Under the pieces are notes generated by a model. It made no database searches. It saw only the letters and a program-made list of their open reading frames with translations, and was not told the origin of the DNA. A stretch of 64,000 nucleotides of DNA, taken from assembly GCF_004769575.1 (NCBI RefSeq), contig NZ_RQGA01000009.1, forward strand, positions 62,001 to 126,000, written 5' to 3'. Position 1 is the first letter of the stretch. Each line of letters opens with the position of its first letter. The DNA comes from Leptospira perdikensis (lineage in GTDB: Bacteria > Spirochaetota > Leptospiria > Leptospirales > Leptospiraceae). Positions 8,659 to 17,507 of the stretch are shown piece after piece. Made by a program: the position numbers and the translations under genes.

Positions 8659-9473
8659 ATTTCCTATATGAGTTAAAAAGCTTCTTCTTTCCAAAGAATG
8701 TATTAAATTTTAATACTGCCTCACCTGTCCATCCAACAAGCCGTGGTATTCCTGTTCCTACGACAAAGTTACGAGAGGGAAGTGGTTCTTTAACTCGAAG
8801 TGCGGAAGCCTGTCCTACAAAGGCGATCCGGATTCTATCTGATTCCGAAGTTCAGTTTGATTATGGCAGATGCCTTCAATGCGGAATTTGTACAGAAAAC
8901 TCGGATGGCAAACTCCGTGACTCTGGGTTTATCTATACCTTTGCTTTAAGTCGGGAGGAATTGAAAGTCACATACATTTCCGGTAGAATGGAAAAGGTAA
9001 GTGAGTTACCAATTTCATTAACTGAAAGTCAAAAGCGATTCCAAGAATTAACTAAAAAACGGGGATTCCTATATAGAGAAGTAGCTGCTGCAGGGAATAA
9101 CACTGTGGAATCGGAACTCAATGCTTCCTTCAATTCCGTTTTTGACTCGGAACGAGAAGGGGTTCGTTGTGTGGCCAGTCCTAAACATGCTGACGCGATT
9201 GTGTTTTCGGGTCCTGTAGGAAAAAATATGGCGGCACCACTGACCACTGCTTGGGAAGTGATGGCCGAACCTAAGGCTCTCATTGCATGCGGAACTGAAG
9301 CGGTGAGTGGGGGACTTTTTCCGCAAGGGAAACTTCCTAAGGAACCAGACCTCTTTATTTCAGGAGATCCCCCAAGACCCGACGTGATTTTGCAAGGTTT
9401 TCGTCTTTTAATGGGAAGATTTTCCTTCCGGTTTCAAGAGGCGCTTCACAAAATTTTAGAGAATGAAAAATAA
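8655..9473 (+). CDS. Ferredoxin domain fused to NuoB-like small subunit lacking all cluster ligands
   Basis: The 272-residue protein overlaps the large-subunit gene by 4 bases (ATGA). Residues 45-85 are a ferredoxin remnant. C53 with C73, C76 and C79 (CLQCGIC) can bind one [4Fe-4S] cluster, while the second cluster of a normal HyfH-like ferredoxin is gone. Residues 130-260 are clearly the NuoB/HyfI fold (SPKHAD, SGPVGKNMA, EAVSGG, DPPRPD). Every ligand of its proximal cluster is replaced: the CxxC becomes N149/E152, the third Cys becomes E215 (GTEAVSGG) and the fourth D238 (SGDPPRP). No electron path can run through this subunit as in complex I. The fold is nevertheless well conserved, which argues against simple decay. 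Confidence 0.88.
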   Translation: MNFLYELKSFFFPKNVLNFNTASPVHPTSRGIPVPTTKLREGSGSLTRSAEACPTKAIRILSDSEVQFDYGRCLQCGICTENSDGKLRDSGFIYTFALSREELKVTYISGRMEKVSELPISLTESQKRFQELTKKRGFLYREVAAAGNNTVESELNASFNSVFDSEREGVRCVASPKHADAIVFSGPVGKNMAAPLTTAWEVMAEPKALIACGTEAVSGGLFPQGKLPKEPDLFISGDPPRPDVILQGFRLLMGRFSFRFQEALHKILENEK

Positions 9474-9478
9474 GGCCC

Positions 9479-10711
9479 GTGGATTTAGAAAAAGAAGAAA
9501 TCGTTCGTGTCCTGGTCCTAGAACCTCAACGGAAATCGTATGATACGATTTCCCAACTACTTCTTGAGTGGTTTGGAGATTATATCGAACTCACTTGGCG
9601 CTCCGTTTTTGAAAACGGAGCCGAGGAAATCAAAAAAAATCAATATGATCTTTTGATTACCGAAATCCAATTTCCTGAATTAGAAGATTCACTTGAATCT
9701 GTATTAGAAATGATTATGGATCTCTCTGGTCCATCAGAACTTCCTGTGGTTGTGTTTACCAAAGCCGAAGGAAAACAACTACCCATTCATGCCTTCCAAT
9801 TGGGAATTAACGAATATTTCAGCAAACGTCGGTTAAAGAAAAATGTTCTAGAACATAGATTTAGAAATTTATTTAGAGAAATCTATCGTAAAAAAGTAGT
9901 GTCCATTCAAATGGATGATAGTCTGAAACGATTCCAAGATTTATATGGAATGAACCAATCGGAAATTCAAGATTTGAATACGATGGTGAAAAAGTTTAAA
10001 AAAGAATTAGAAAAAGAATACGAAGAAAAATTAAACTTAGAAACAGAAAAAAAGAAAATGCAAAACGTTTTCGGAATGTATGTTGATCCCATCATAGTAG
10101 AAAGTTTGATGAACAACACTCTTTCTTTGGATCAAAAGGGAAAGGAACAGGAAGTATCTGTATTGTTTTCTGATATTCGAGGTTATACGACCTTATCTGA
10201 AAAAATGAAACCAGAACAAGTCATCTCTTTTCTCAATGAATACTTTACCGCAATGACAGAAGTCATTTTAGGATATGGCGGGATGATCGATAAATACATT
10301 GGTGATTCCATTATGTGTTTGTTTGGTGCTCCAGTTTTCCAAGAGGATCACAGACAGAATGCCTTAGACTGCGCAGTAGAAATGGTACAAGTGTTTGAAC
10401 TTTGGCAACCGAAATGGCAACAAATTTATGGATTCACACCGCAAATTGGAATTGGTTTGGCATCGGGAAAGGCCATTGTTGGGAATGTGGGATCGTTCCA
10501 AAAACTTTCTTATACGGCAGTGGGGGATACCGTCAATATGGCAAGCCGATTGGAGTCCATTGCAAAACCGATGCAAGTATATGTATCGGAAGGTTTATAT
10601 AATTTCCTACCAGAAGACTATGCCAATAAATATCGTTATGAAGAATTGGAACCTGTAAAAATCAAAGGAAAAGAAGGGTTACACCGAATTCTCAGTGTAA
10701 AACCCCTCTAA
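9479..10711 (+). CDS. Class III adenylate cyclase with degenerate receiver domain
   Basis: The 410-residue protein has three parts. Residues 8-130 look like a response-regulator receiver, but the phosphorylated Asp is Glu (E62 in LLITEIQFP) and the acidic pocket and C-terminal lysine motif are not recognisable. Residues 140-195 are a strongly charged coiled coil. Residues 220-405 are the cyclase, with metal aspartates D229 (FSDIRGYT) and D273 (YIGDSIM), adenine-selecting K269 and D347, and transition-state N350/R354 (VNMASRLE), so it should be active on ATP. It starts at GTG 5 bases after the small-subunit gene and is probably the last gene of that operon. It may report the state of the Ehr-like complex through cAMP, but that link rests on gene order alone. 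Confidence 0.9.
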   Translation: MDLEKEEIVRVLVLEPQRKSYDTISQLLLEWFGDYIELTWRSVFENGAEEIKKNQYDLLITEIQFPELEDSLESVLEMIMDLSGPSELPVVVFTKAEGKQLPIHAFQLGINEYFSKRRLKKNVLEHRFRNLFREIYRKKVVSIQMDDSLKRFQDLYGMNQSEIQDLNTMVKKFKKELEKEYEEKLNLETEKKKMQNVFGMYVDPIIVESLMNNTLSLDQKGKEQEVSVLFSDIRGYTTLSEKMKPEQVISFLNEYFTAMTEVILGYGGMIDKYIGDSIMCLFGAPVFQEDHRQNALDCAVEMVQVFELWQPKWQQIYGFTPQIGIGLASGKAIVGNVGSFQKLSYTAVGDTVNMASRLESIAKPMQVYVSEGLYNFLPEDYANKYRYEELEPVKIKGKEGLHRILSVKPL

Positions 10712-10738
10712 CAAACATCTGGTGTTGGTTTTGTTCTT

Positions 10739-11581
10739 TTAAAGTGTGCTACAAAACTGATACAATTCATTTGTTTTCAGTTTTTCGTCTTTAGCTGTCA
10801 AAAACACTTTTTGGTCTTCAATTTCAAGGTTAAGGGCAAGTTTGTATTCTTCAAATTTTTCCACTGTGCCTGGTTCTTGTTTGCCGTGACCAGTTAACTT
10901 TGCAATTACACCAGCAAAACCAATGATTTGGCCAAGGGGAGTTTGTTCTGCCACAGGTTTGGATAAATCTTCGATAGACGAAAGGATGATGTCTGGCATT
11001 TTCCAAAGTTTGGCGGCAGCGCTTCCCATCTCGTAAGAATCCACTCCGAAAGATTTTTTCTCGAGAGAAATCAAAGTGGAATCGGAAGTTTGGAATTCCG
11101 TGAGCACTTCTACGTATTTGGTTCTGTCGATGGTATTGAGTACAATTCTCCCAAGGTCTTGCATAAGCCCACAAGTGATCGCGAGTTCTGCCTCTTTTTT
11201 GAATTTCTTTTCTTCACAGAGGATTTGGGCAAAAATACCTTTGGCAACCGAGTGGTCCCAAACTTCATCACGAAATTTTTTATAATTTCCTTGGCTAAAA
11301 AGTGAGTCAGTCATCGACATCGCGACCATACTTCGAACCGTTTTAAATCCTAGGCGAGTAATGACCTGTTTCATATTGGCCACAGGATTTCCTCTAGAGA
11401 AAAACGGTGAGTTGGCAAGTTTCAAAAGTCTTGCTACAAGCACCTGATCGGATTGGACTTTTTTTTCTAACTCTCCAAAGGAAAGTTCATTGTCGTCATC
11501 TAGTGAAAGTACGGAAAGTAAGACCGGCGGTACAATCGTCAGGTCTTTGATTTGGGAAAGGTATTCTTCAACTGTAGCCAT
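10739..11581 (-). CDS. HDOD-domain signalling protein
   Basis: The 280-residue single-domain HDOD protein has the family start (LPPxP-like TIVPPVLLSVLSL), the stretch VQSDQVLVARLLKLANSPFF and the helix VITRLGFKTVRSMV. HDOD proteins resemble HD phosphohydrolases but lack their metal ligands and usually act as protein-binding regulators of motility, stress or second-messenger responses. The gene is convergent with the cyclase gene, with 27 bp between them and no obvious terminator hairpin. Its partner is unknown. Confidence 0.9.
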   Translation of the reverse strand: MATVEEYLSQIKDLTIVPPVLLSVLSLDDDNELSFGELEKKVQSDQVLVARLLKLANSPFFSRGNPVANMKQVITRLGFKTVRSMVAMSMTDSLFSQGNYKKFRDEVWDHSVAKGIFAQILCEEKKFKKEAELAITCGLMQDLGRIVLNTIDRTKYVEVLTEFQTSDSTLISLEKKSFGVDSYEMGSAAAKLWKMPDIILSSIEDLSKPVAEQTPLGQIIGFAGVIAKLTGHGKQEPGTVEKFEEYKLALNLEIEDQKVFLTAKDEKLKTNELYQFCSTL

Positions 11582-11648
11582 AGTGTTAGGGACCTAAAGT
11601 CAGAATCTAAAACCAGGAACAAAGGGAAACTTAAAAAAACGAGAAAAA

Positions 11649-12776
11649 CTATCTAGCGACAATCCTTGCGAATTCGATTCCTTTGAAGTAGTGTTGTAGG
11701 ATTTCCCTGTGACTGAATTGGCTTTTTGCCATTGCAAAACTGCCCCACTGGGACATTCCCACCCCATGACCAGAACCCAACCCTTTGACGAAATAATCAC
11801 CAGACTCTTCTTTGCGAATTCCGAATCGTGTGGATTTTAATTTGGTGGCGCCTAATTTTTTTCGAAACTCTGTGGCTTTGATTTTTTTGGATCCTGAACT
11901 TCCGATGATTTCCATTTCATTCACTCGAGAAGAAGGAAAACGACTCGCAACTAAAATGTCTTGGATCTCACCAACACCTAAGTATTGTAAGTTTGTGTTC
12001 ACAAAATCTGGTTTCCATTTTTCTTCCCAAGAATATTGGTCTCCATCTTTATCGTATTCAGAAGGAACAGGTTTTAAATATTCTACAGGACTTCCCCAAA
12101 CATTGGCAGGGTCTTCTGTGTATCCACCCGCGTTGGAGTGGAAAAAACTTTGAATCGGTTGTCCTTTATGAATGAGGATGAGGCCTTCCGTTTCAAAAAC
12201 AGCATCCGTTGTATTTTTATGTTCTTTGTTTTTCCCTTTGTATACTTGTGTGTTGGTCGATGTATCTACATCAAACTCTTGTTTTTTGCGATTTAACATC
12301 TCACGTACGACATAGGTTCTAGCACAAATAGCTTGGGCTTTGAGTGCTTCTTTGGGCCATGAGGCACTCACCTCAGAAGGAACTACACTCAAGAGGTAGG
12401 CTTCAATCGGAACTAAATTAATGATATAAACTTTTCCATCGATAGGTTTGAGGATTACTGTTCCACGATAACTCACTCCTTTGTATTCTATCCATTCTGA
12501 GTTACTTTGAATGGATATTGGAGCTTTTAGGAGAGTTGGATTTAAAGATAAAAAATCGTAAACCTTTTTGATGGTTAGATCATTGGCATCACGCACTATG
12601 ATTTCACCAGTTGATTTAAATGTTTCTTCCTCTGTTGCATAACCAAGTAAAACACGAACAGGTTTAGATTTGAAATTAGATTCTTCTGGTGCCCAGTTGG
12701 TTACCATCACACTCGCACAACCGATTTGCCCTAAGATGGCGATAATCAAAAATAGAATCGATTTTTGAATCTTCAT
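11649..12776 (-). CDS. SpoIID/LytB-domain lipoprotein
   Basis: The predicted protein has 375 residues with a lipoprotein signal (MKIQKSILFLIIAILGQIGC). I chose the ATG at 12776 because GAGGG lies 6 bases upstream. The longer frame to 12890 would overlap the neighbouring methyltransferase gene. The SpoIID domain is clear: LVPIEAYLLSVVPSEV, ALKAQAICARTYV, and the late GLGSGHGVGMSQWGS block. SpoIID homologues are lytic transglycosylases acting on denuded glycan strands. In a non-sporulating spirochaete the role is presumably cell-wall remodelling or division. It follows the methyltransferase gene by about 50 bp on the same strand. Confidence 0.9.
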   Translation of the reverse strand: MKIQKSILFLIIAILGQIGCASVMVTNWAPEESNFKSKPVRVLLGYATEEETFKSTGEIIVRDANDLTIKKVYDFLSLNPTLLKAPISIQSNSEWIEYKGVSYRGTVILKPIDGKVYIINLVPIEAYLLSVVPSEVSASWPKEALKAQAICARTYVVREMLNRKKQEFDVDTSTNTQVYKGKNKEHKNTTDAVFETEGLILIHKGQPIQSFFHSNAGGYTEDPANVWGSPVEYLKPVPSEYDKDGDQYSWEEKWKPDFVNTNLQYLGVGEIQDILVASRFPSSRVNEMEIIGSSGSKKIKATEFRKKLGATKLKSTRFGIRKEESGDYFVKGLGSGHGVGMSQWGSFAMAKSQFSHREILQHYFKGIEFARIVAR

Positions 12777-12825
12777 AATACCCTCGTTTCTAATTTCGGA
12801 GGAATTCCAAAATTGGTGAAGGGAT

Positions 12826-14145
12826 TTATCGTGGTTTCCTGCGAAAGTAAAGCACGGATTCTGTATGAGGAGTGTGTGGGTAGGGATCAATTAAGATTCC
12901 ATCCACAAACTCATATTCACTTTGAAAGATGGCGATATCTTCCTTTTGGGAATAAGGATTACAGGAGACATAGAAAATGGACTCCGGCCCGAAATCGCGA
13001 ATCCATTGGCAAACCAGTTTTCCTGCCCCCGCTCGAGGAGGGTCCAAAATCAGCGTTGCATTTTCTTTTGCCTTTAAAAGATCCGTGGACATAAACAAAT
13101 TGGCGATTTGGAAAGAGTGAGATTGGTTTGGATAACGTTCTTCAAAAGTTTGAGAAGCAATGGCAATAGATGATTCTGTTAGTTCATACCCGTCTACATT
13201 TTCAAAAGATTCCCCGTATAACAAAGAAAAGAAGCCGTTTCCGCAGAATAAATCAATTAGATTAGAACCCACTTTCGGCAATCGATCTTTGATGAAAGAT
13301 AAAATAGGTAAAAAACCTTTGGGGTTTGGTTGGAAAAAAGAATCAAAAGGAATTTGAAAGGATTGCCCAAGGACAATTTCGGTAAAAGTGGATTTACCTC
13401 GTAAAACTTCTGGCCTACCTGAGGCGGAAACTTCTGACTTAGGCCTGTTGTAACAAAAAAGTAGAGAGTTCTGTGATAAAGACTGCAAACATAGATTCCG
13501 AAATGCATCCATACTCGGATGTGATTCATATCCATCGGTAAAGGTAAAAATTAAAATTCCATCTTCCGTATTTTGTGCCTTACGAATGGTGAGGTATTTC
13601 AATCCTCCTTCTTCAGACCTTCGATCCCAAATAATTTCTGGCATTTGGTTGAGTACAGATTGTACGTCTTTTAAAGCTTTGTTGGCCCAATCGGATTGGA
13701 TGGAACAAGTTGTGATGGGTACGACTTTTCTAAAATTTCCCCTTTGCCTTTGTCCGATGATCGGCCCCGGAAATACAGAAAAATCCATCCGAGACCTGTA
13801 TTCATAAATTTGTTCAGAAGGAAGAGGGGTGATGTTGATTCCTAAATCTTTTTGGAATCCTTCTAGGATGGGTGAAAATTTGAGTTCTAATTGTTTTTTG
13901 TAATCGATGTGTTGTCCTGTGCATCCACCGCACTCTCCAAACACATCACATTCTACCAATTTCCAGTCATGATTTCGAATGGTTTCTTGAATGCGCAAAG
14001 ACCTTTGTCTTGGCCTCCGTTTGACATACTCCACATGGAGTTCGTCTCCAGGGTAGGCAAAAAAAACATTCACCTTTTTTCCGTTAGGTGCGGTGACGAT
14101 TCCGGAAAAGTCAGAATCTAAACTTTCAACAATGACTTTATCCAA
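12826..14145 (-). CDS. TrmA/RumA-family RNA (uracil-5-)-methyltransferase
   Basis: The 439-residue enzyme has an N-terminal TRAM-like RNA-binding domain (1-60). Its Fe-S cysteines are CDVFGECGGC plus a fourth in TTCSIQS. The SAM site is NLIDLFCGNGFFSL, LILDPPRAGAG follows, and the nucleophile Cys lies in FYVSCNP. It should methylate C5 of a uridine in 23S rRNA (RlmC/RlmD type) or tRNA. Family membership does not settle the target. The start is TTG at 14145, with no in-frame ATG nearby. The upstream gap to the divergent cyclase gene is only 46 bp, so the two promoters are packed together. Confidence 0.9.
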   Translation of the reverse strand: MDKVIVESLDSDFSGIVTAPNGKKVNVFFAYPGDELHVEYVKRRPRQRSLRIQETIRNHDWKLVECDVFGECGGCTGQHIDYKKQLELKFSPILEGFQKDLGINITPLPSEQIYEYRSRMDFSVFPGPIIGQRQRGNFRKVVPITTCSIQSDWANKALKDVQSVLNQMPEIIWDRRSEEGGLKYLTIRKAQNTEDGILIFTFTDGYESHPSMDAFRNLCLQSLSQNSLLFCYNRPKSEVSASGRPEVLRGKSTFTEIVLGQSFQIPFDSFFQPNPKGFLPILSFIKDRLPKVGSNLIDLFCGNGFFSLLYGESFENVDGYELTESSIAIASQTFEERYPNQSHSFQIANLFMSTDLLKAKENATLILDPPRAGAGKLVCQWIRDFGPESIFYVSCNPYSQKEDIAIFQSEYEFVDGILIDPYPHTPHTESVLYFRRKPR

Positions 14146-14191
14146 TGTTTTATACTTGCCAGTTCCTTTTGATTTTTATACGATTTCCGAC

Positions 14192-16252
14192 ATGGTTTTT
14201 TCGAAAAGACTCTTTTGTTTATTTCAGATTTTCCTTATTTTTACGGGATTTCTCTCAAACCTTTCCGCGCAAGTTCTCCTCACCAACCAAATTTTGGATC
14301 TCAGGTCAGAGACTTCTTTTGGGCAATCGGTTCATAAATGGAGTTTCAAACCCGGAGACTCACCTGTGATCACGGAAGCCGAGGAAGATGATTTATACTT
14401 AGATGAAGAGAACGGACAAACCAAGGCTATACGATTTGCCCATGCCCAACCAATTTTGGGAGAATCGGTAAGGAATGGTTGGATCTCCGGATTCCAAATC
14501 CAAACGGCTTGGGATAAGGTCAGAGATGGGGATGGTGAATTGTATTTCCCTGATTTCACACAATTTATGGAATCTTATCAAGGTTATGCTTGGTATAGAA
14601 CGGAAATTCAAATTTCAGAGGAAGACATTCGTTCTAAATTCAAATCAAGAAATTTAACGGTTCGGTTGGGGCAAATCAGTCAAGCGGATGCTGTTTATTG
14701 GAACGGGAAATTCATTGGTGGGACTGGGCTCTCTTTGGATACAGAGATGGGAGCTGAGTTAGAAGATAAATTTCTCTATAGTGATAAAGTTCGATTTTAT
14801 CGAATCCCTTTTGACCAATTAAAAATCAATGAACCCAATATTCTTGCTGTTCGTGTGTATGCAAAATATCCATTGAGTCCGGGATTGTCTCACGATAAAT
14901 TTTATGTATCTTCGGTCAAGTATTCGGAACGTGCGGAATATTGGAACGATTTTAAGAAGATATTTGTTATCGTACTCACCCTGTTACTTGGAAGTTTTTA
15001 TTTATACTGGCAGTTTTTGTTTCGAAACGAAGACGAAGCTACCATTTATTTTGCGTTAGGTTCTATTTTTATGGCATTAAATACTTTGTTTCAAAGCCAA
15101 ATTATATATTCCGTAATTGGAGATGGATTTTGGATTAAAAAAATAGAGTATGTTGCTTGGATTGGACTTGTTCATTTACTTTTTAACTTCATTGTTCGGT
15201 TTGCTCATGTGAGACAAGGTTGGATCAAAATTACCAATCGGTATATAGACATTGCAGGGCTTTTGTCTATTATTGTGGTTCTATTTTCTCCAAATCTTTT
15301 GTTTCTTTCTAAATTCTTTTTTAACTGGAGTTTTGTTACTATTCTATTGGGTGGTGCCCTTTTTTATATTATCTTTCTCGGAAGAAAAATTCCTTCTATG
15401 GGAACGGTTTCTCTTGGATTTTTCGCCTTCGTAACCCTTATCTTAAATGATATCTTTGTGGAAATGCAATGGGAATGGTATCCAAGCCACACCTATTTAA
15501 AGGACTATGCATTCGCAGCTTTTTCTGTTTCTGTCGCACTTTCGATTGTAAAAAACATGATCGATTCGAGAAGACTTGTGGAAAAACAACGAGAAGAAAA
15601 AGACAGACTTTCTCGGTATTTTTCACCAGCTGTAATGGAAACCATTGTAGCCGATAATATCAAGTTAGGTGGTGAGGAAAAAAATATTGCTACTTTATTT
15701 TCTGATATTGTTGGATTTACAACATTTGCTGAACAAAATCCTCCCGGTGTTGTACTTCAAAGTTTAAACACTATCTTTGAATCCTTATCCGATTTGATTT
15801 TTCATTATTCCGCAACTTTGGATAAGTTCATTGGTGATGCCATTATGGCTTTTTGGGGAGCCCCAAAACAAACGGAATTGGACGCTTATCATGCAGTTGC
15901 TTGTGCTGTGGATATGCAGAAAAAAATGGAAGAGATCAACCGTGATTTGGGAGTCCCTCCTGGTACTTTTCGTTTGAGGATTGGTGTTAATTTCGGGGAA
16001 GCCATTGTTGGTAACATTGGTTCGGTGAAACGAATGGACTATACAGTGATTGGAGATGCAGTCAACACAGCCGCCCGTTTAGAAAGTCATGGAATTCCAG
16101 GAAAAGTAGCCGTTTCAGAGGCGGCTTTTCTTGCGGCGGGTGGAAGTGAATATATTGAATATGAAGATATCAAAGAACTGACTTTGAAAGGAAAAGCAGA
16201 ACCGGTCAAAGTATATTTTGTAACAAAGGTAAAACCAAGACCTGGGATTTGA
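14192..16252 (+). CDS. Membrane sensor adenylate cyclase with 7TM-DISM-like input
   Basis: The predicted protein has 686 residues, starting at the ATG at 14192, which begins a clear signal peptide (MVFSKRLFCLFQIFLIFTG). The open frame extends upstream to 14093 but would overlap the divergent gene. The first 250 residues after the signal form a beta-rich extracytoplasmic domain of the DISM/carbohydrate-binding kind. Seven hydrophobic helices follow (about 285-480), then a short helical linker and a class III cyclase. The cyclase has the metal aspartates in FSDIVGFTTF and DKFIGDAIM and the VIGDAVNTAARLE block, so it should be active on ATP. It probably converts an external small-molecule signal into cAMP. 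The ligand is unknown. Confidence 0.9.
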   Translation: MVFSKRLFCLFQIFLIFTGFLSNLSAQVLLTNQILDLRSETSFGQSVHKWSFKPGDSPVITEAEEDDLYLDEENGQTKAIRFAHAQPILGESVRNGWISGFQIQTAWDKVRDGDGELYFPDFTQFMESYQGYAWYRTEIQISEEDIRSKFKSRNLTVRLGQISQADAVYWNGKFIGGTGLSLDTEMGAELEDKFLYSDKVRFYRIPFDQLKINEPNILAVRVYAKYPLSPGLSHDKFYVSSVKYSERAEYWNDFKKIFVIVLTLLLGSFYLYWQFLFRNEDEATIYFALGSIFMALNTLFQSQIIYSVIGDGFWIKKIEYVAWIGLVHLLFNFIVRFAHVRQGWIKITNRYIDIAGLLSIIVVLFSPNLLFLSKFFFNWSFVTILLGGALFYIIFLGRKIPSMGTVSLGFFAFVTLILNDIFVEMQWEWYPSHTYLKDYAFAAFSVSVALSIVKNMIDSRRLVEKQREEKDRLSRYFSPAVMETIVADNIKLGGEEKNIATLFSDIVGFTTFAEQNPPGVVLQSLNTIFESLSDLIFHYSATLDKFIGDAIMAFWGAPKQTELDAYHAVACAVDMQKKMEEINRDLGVPPGTFRLRIGVNFGEAIVGNIGSVKRMDYTVIGDAVNTAARLESHGIPGKVAVSEAAFLAAGGSEYIEYEDIKELTLKGKAEPVKVYFVTKVKPRPGI

Positions 16253-16299
16253 TTTTAAAGGATTACTCTATGATTTGTTTATTTTGAATCAAAGGAAAT

Positions 16300-17505
16300 A
16301 TGGGAAAATTTAAATATATTGTTTATATAGTTTTTGGCTTATTTATTGGAATCTTTTTTGCGAAAACAAAAATAAATACACTTTCTTTTTCTCATTTTTT
16401 TGCAGGATTATTTTTTTTATATATTTCAATATATATACATGAATTTGGCCATCTCCTATTTGCGAAACTGACTCATCTCAAGGTAGATAGGATTGTCATA
16501 GGGAATGGTAAAAAAAGTATACTTAATTTTAGAGTTTTTCAGACGCCGATATCGGTTACTAATGCGATCGATGGAGGTTTTACATATTTAGACTATCATT
16601 CAATGAAAGACTTAACTAAGCTAAATTACGGATTGTATGTTTCCGGGGGAATTTTATTAAATTTTTTCTTCTTCTTTGTCTTTTTCGTTATCAATTTTTT
16701 CTATGAGAATCCATACATTAATAACTATATTCTGTTCTTTTACCTAATTAATTTATTTTTTGTGGTTCAGAATTTGCTTCCTGCAAACGTTCCTTGGGGT
16801 ATCTTCAATATTGACAATGATGGAATGGCACTTTATAAATTGGTCTCAAAGGGGAATCAATTTATAAATGAAATAAAAGAAGATGCATATATCTTGCTGA
16901 ATCTACCAAAAGTTAAGATTGCAGATGATCCGAACGAATATATTAAATTAATAAAACCTTTGTTAGATCAATATCCAGAAAATGTTTATTTGAATTTGCT
17001 AAAATCTTCGGCAAAAAGAATGCTTTTGGAATTTGAAACATCGTCAGAAATTGCGTATCGTGTATTGAATTTTAAAATTCCGAATAACTTTTATTTAAAG
17101 ATGGCATATAACGAAATCGCATATAACTCTTTGTTTACGGAAGATACTAAAGGAGAAGAATATTCTCGGTTAGCCGTAGGGTTAAGCAAAAATGATCCCA
17201 TTGCTTTATCGACACATGGATCTGTGTTGATCAAAAATGAAAAATTCGAAGAAGGGATTTCCGTACTCCAAAAATCCATCAAACTCATGAATCAATTGAG
17301 TCTCGGTGAAAGTTTAAATGTTGTTAGTTATATTTTTTTATGTTTTGCTTATCAAGAAAGGAGAGATTTACGTAACTTTGAAAAGTATAAAGATCTAATA
17401 AAATTTAATAAGAGCGAGATTAAAAATGAAACCTTATATATTTTCAATAAACTTTTTAAGGGCAATGAAAAAGGTTCAATTTTTGGTGAAACTTTTTTCG
17501 AATGA
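16300..17505 (+). CDS. M50-family membrane zinc metalloprotease with C-terminal TPR-like region
   Basis: The 401-residue protein has four to five membrane helices in the first 170 residues, with HEFGH at 47-51 inside a helix. NLLPANVPWG and NDG follow, supplying the third zinc ligand as in site-2-protease (M50) enzymes. Residues 200-400 are helical repeats of TPR type (ALSTHGSVLIKNEKFEEGIS). No PDZ domain is seen. The gene has an AGGA ribosome site. Codon use is much more A/T-rich than its neighbours (runs of Ile, Asn, Phe, Lys), which suggests acquisition or low expression. It is tail to tail with clpS, only 2 bp apart. A regulated intramembrane protease acting on a membrane-anchored regulator is plausible but unproven. 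Confidence 0.8.
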   Translation: MGKFKYIVYIVFGLFIGIFFAKTKINTLSFSHFFAGLFFLYISIYIHEFGHLLFAKLTHLKVDRIVIGNGKKSILNFRVFQTPISVTNAIDGGFTYLDYHSMKDLTKLNYGLYVSGGILLNFFFFFVFFVINFFYENPYINNYILFFYLINLFFVVQNLLPANVPWGIFNIDNDGMALYKLVSKGNQFINEIKEDAYILLNLPKVKIADDPNEYIKLIKPLLDQYPENVYLNLLKSSAKRMLLEFETSSEIAYRVLNFKIPNNFYLKMAYNEIAYNSLFTEDTKGEEYSRLAVGLSKNDPIALSTHGSVLIKNEKFEEGISVLQKSIKLMNQLSLGESLNVVSYIFLCFAYQERRDLRNFEKYKDLIKFNKSEIKNETLYIFNKLFKGNEKGSIFGETFFE

Positions 17506-17507
17506 TA

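Noticed and set aside
7228..9473. A working NiFe hydrogenase or formate hydrogenlyase
   Set aside because: The gene order fits Hyf/Hyc, but both NiFe motifs and the proximal cluster ligands are absent, and no maturation genes (hypA-F) or formate dehydrogenase are near.
9479..9870. A phosphorylatable response-regulator domain
   Set aside because: The acceptor Asp is Glu and the acidic pocket and Lys motif are missing, so I call it a degenerate receiver.
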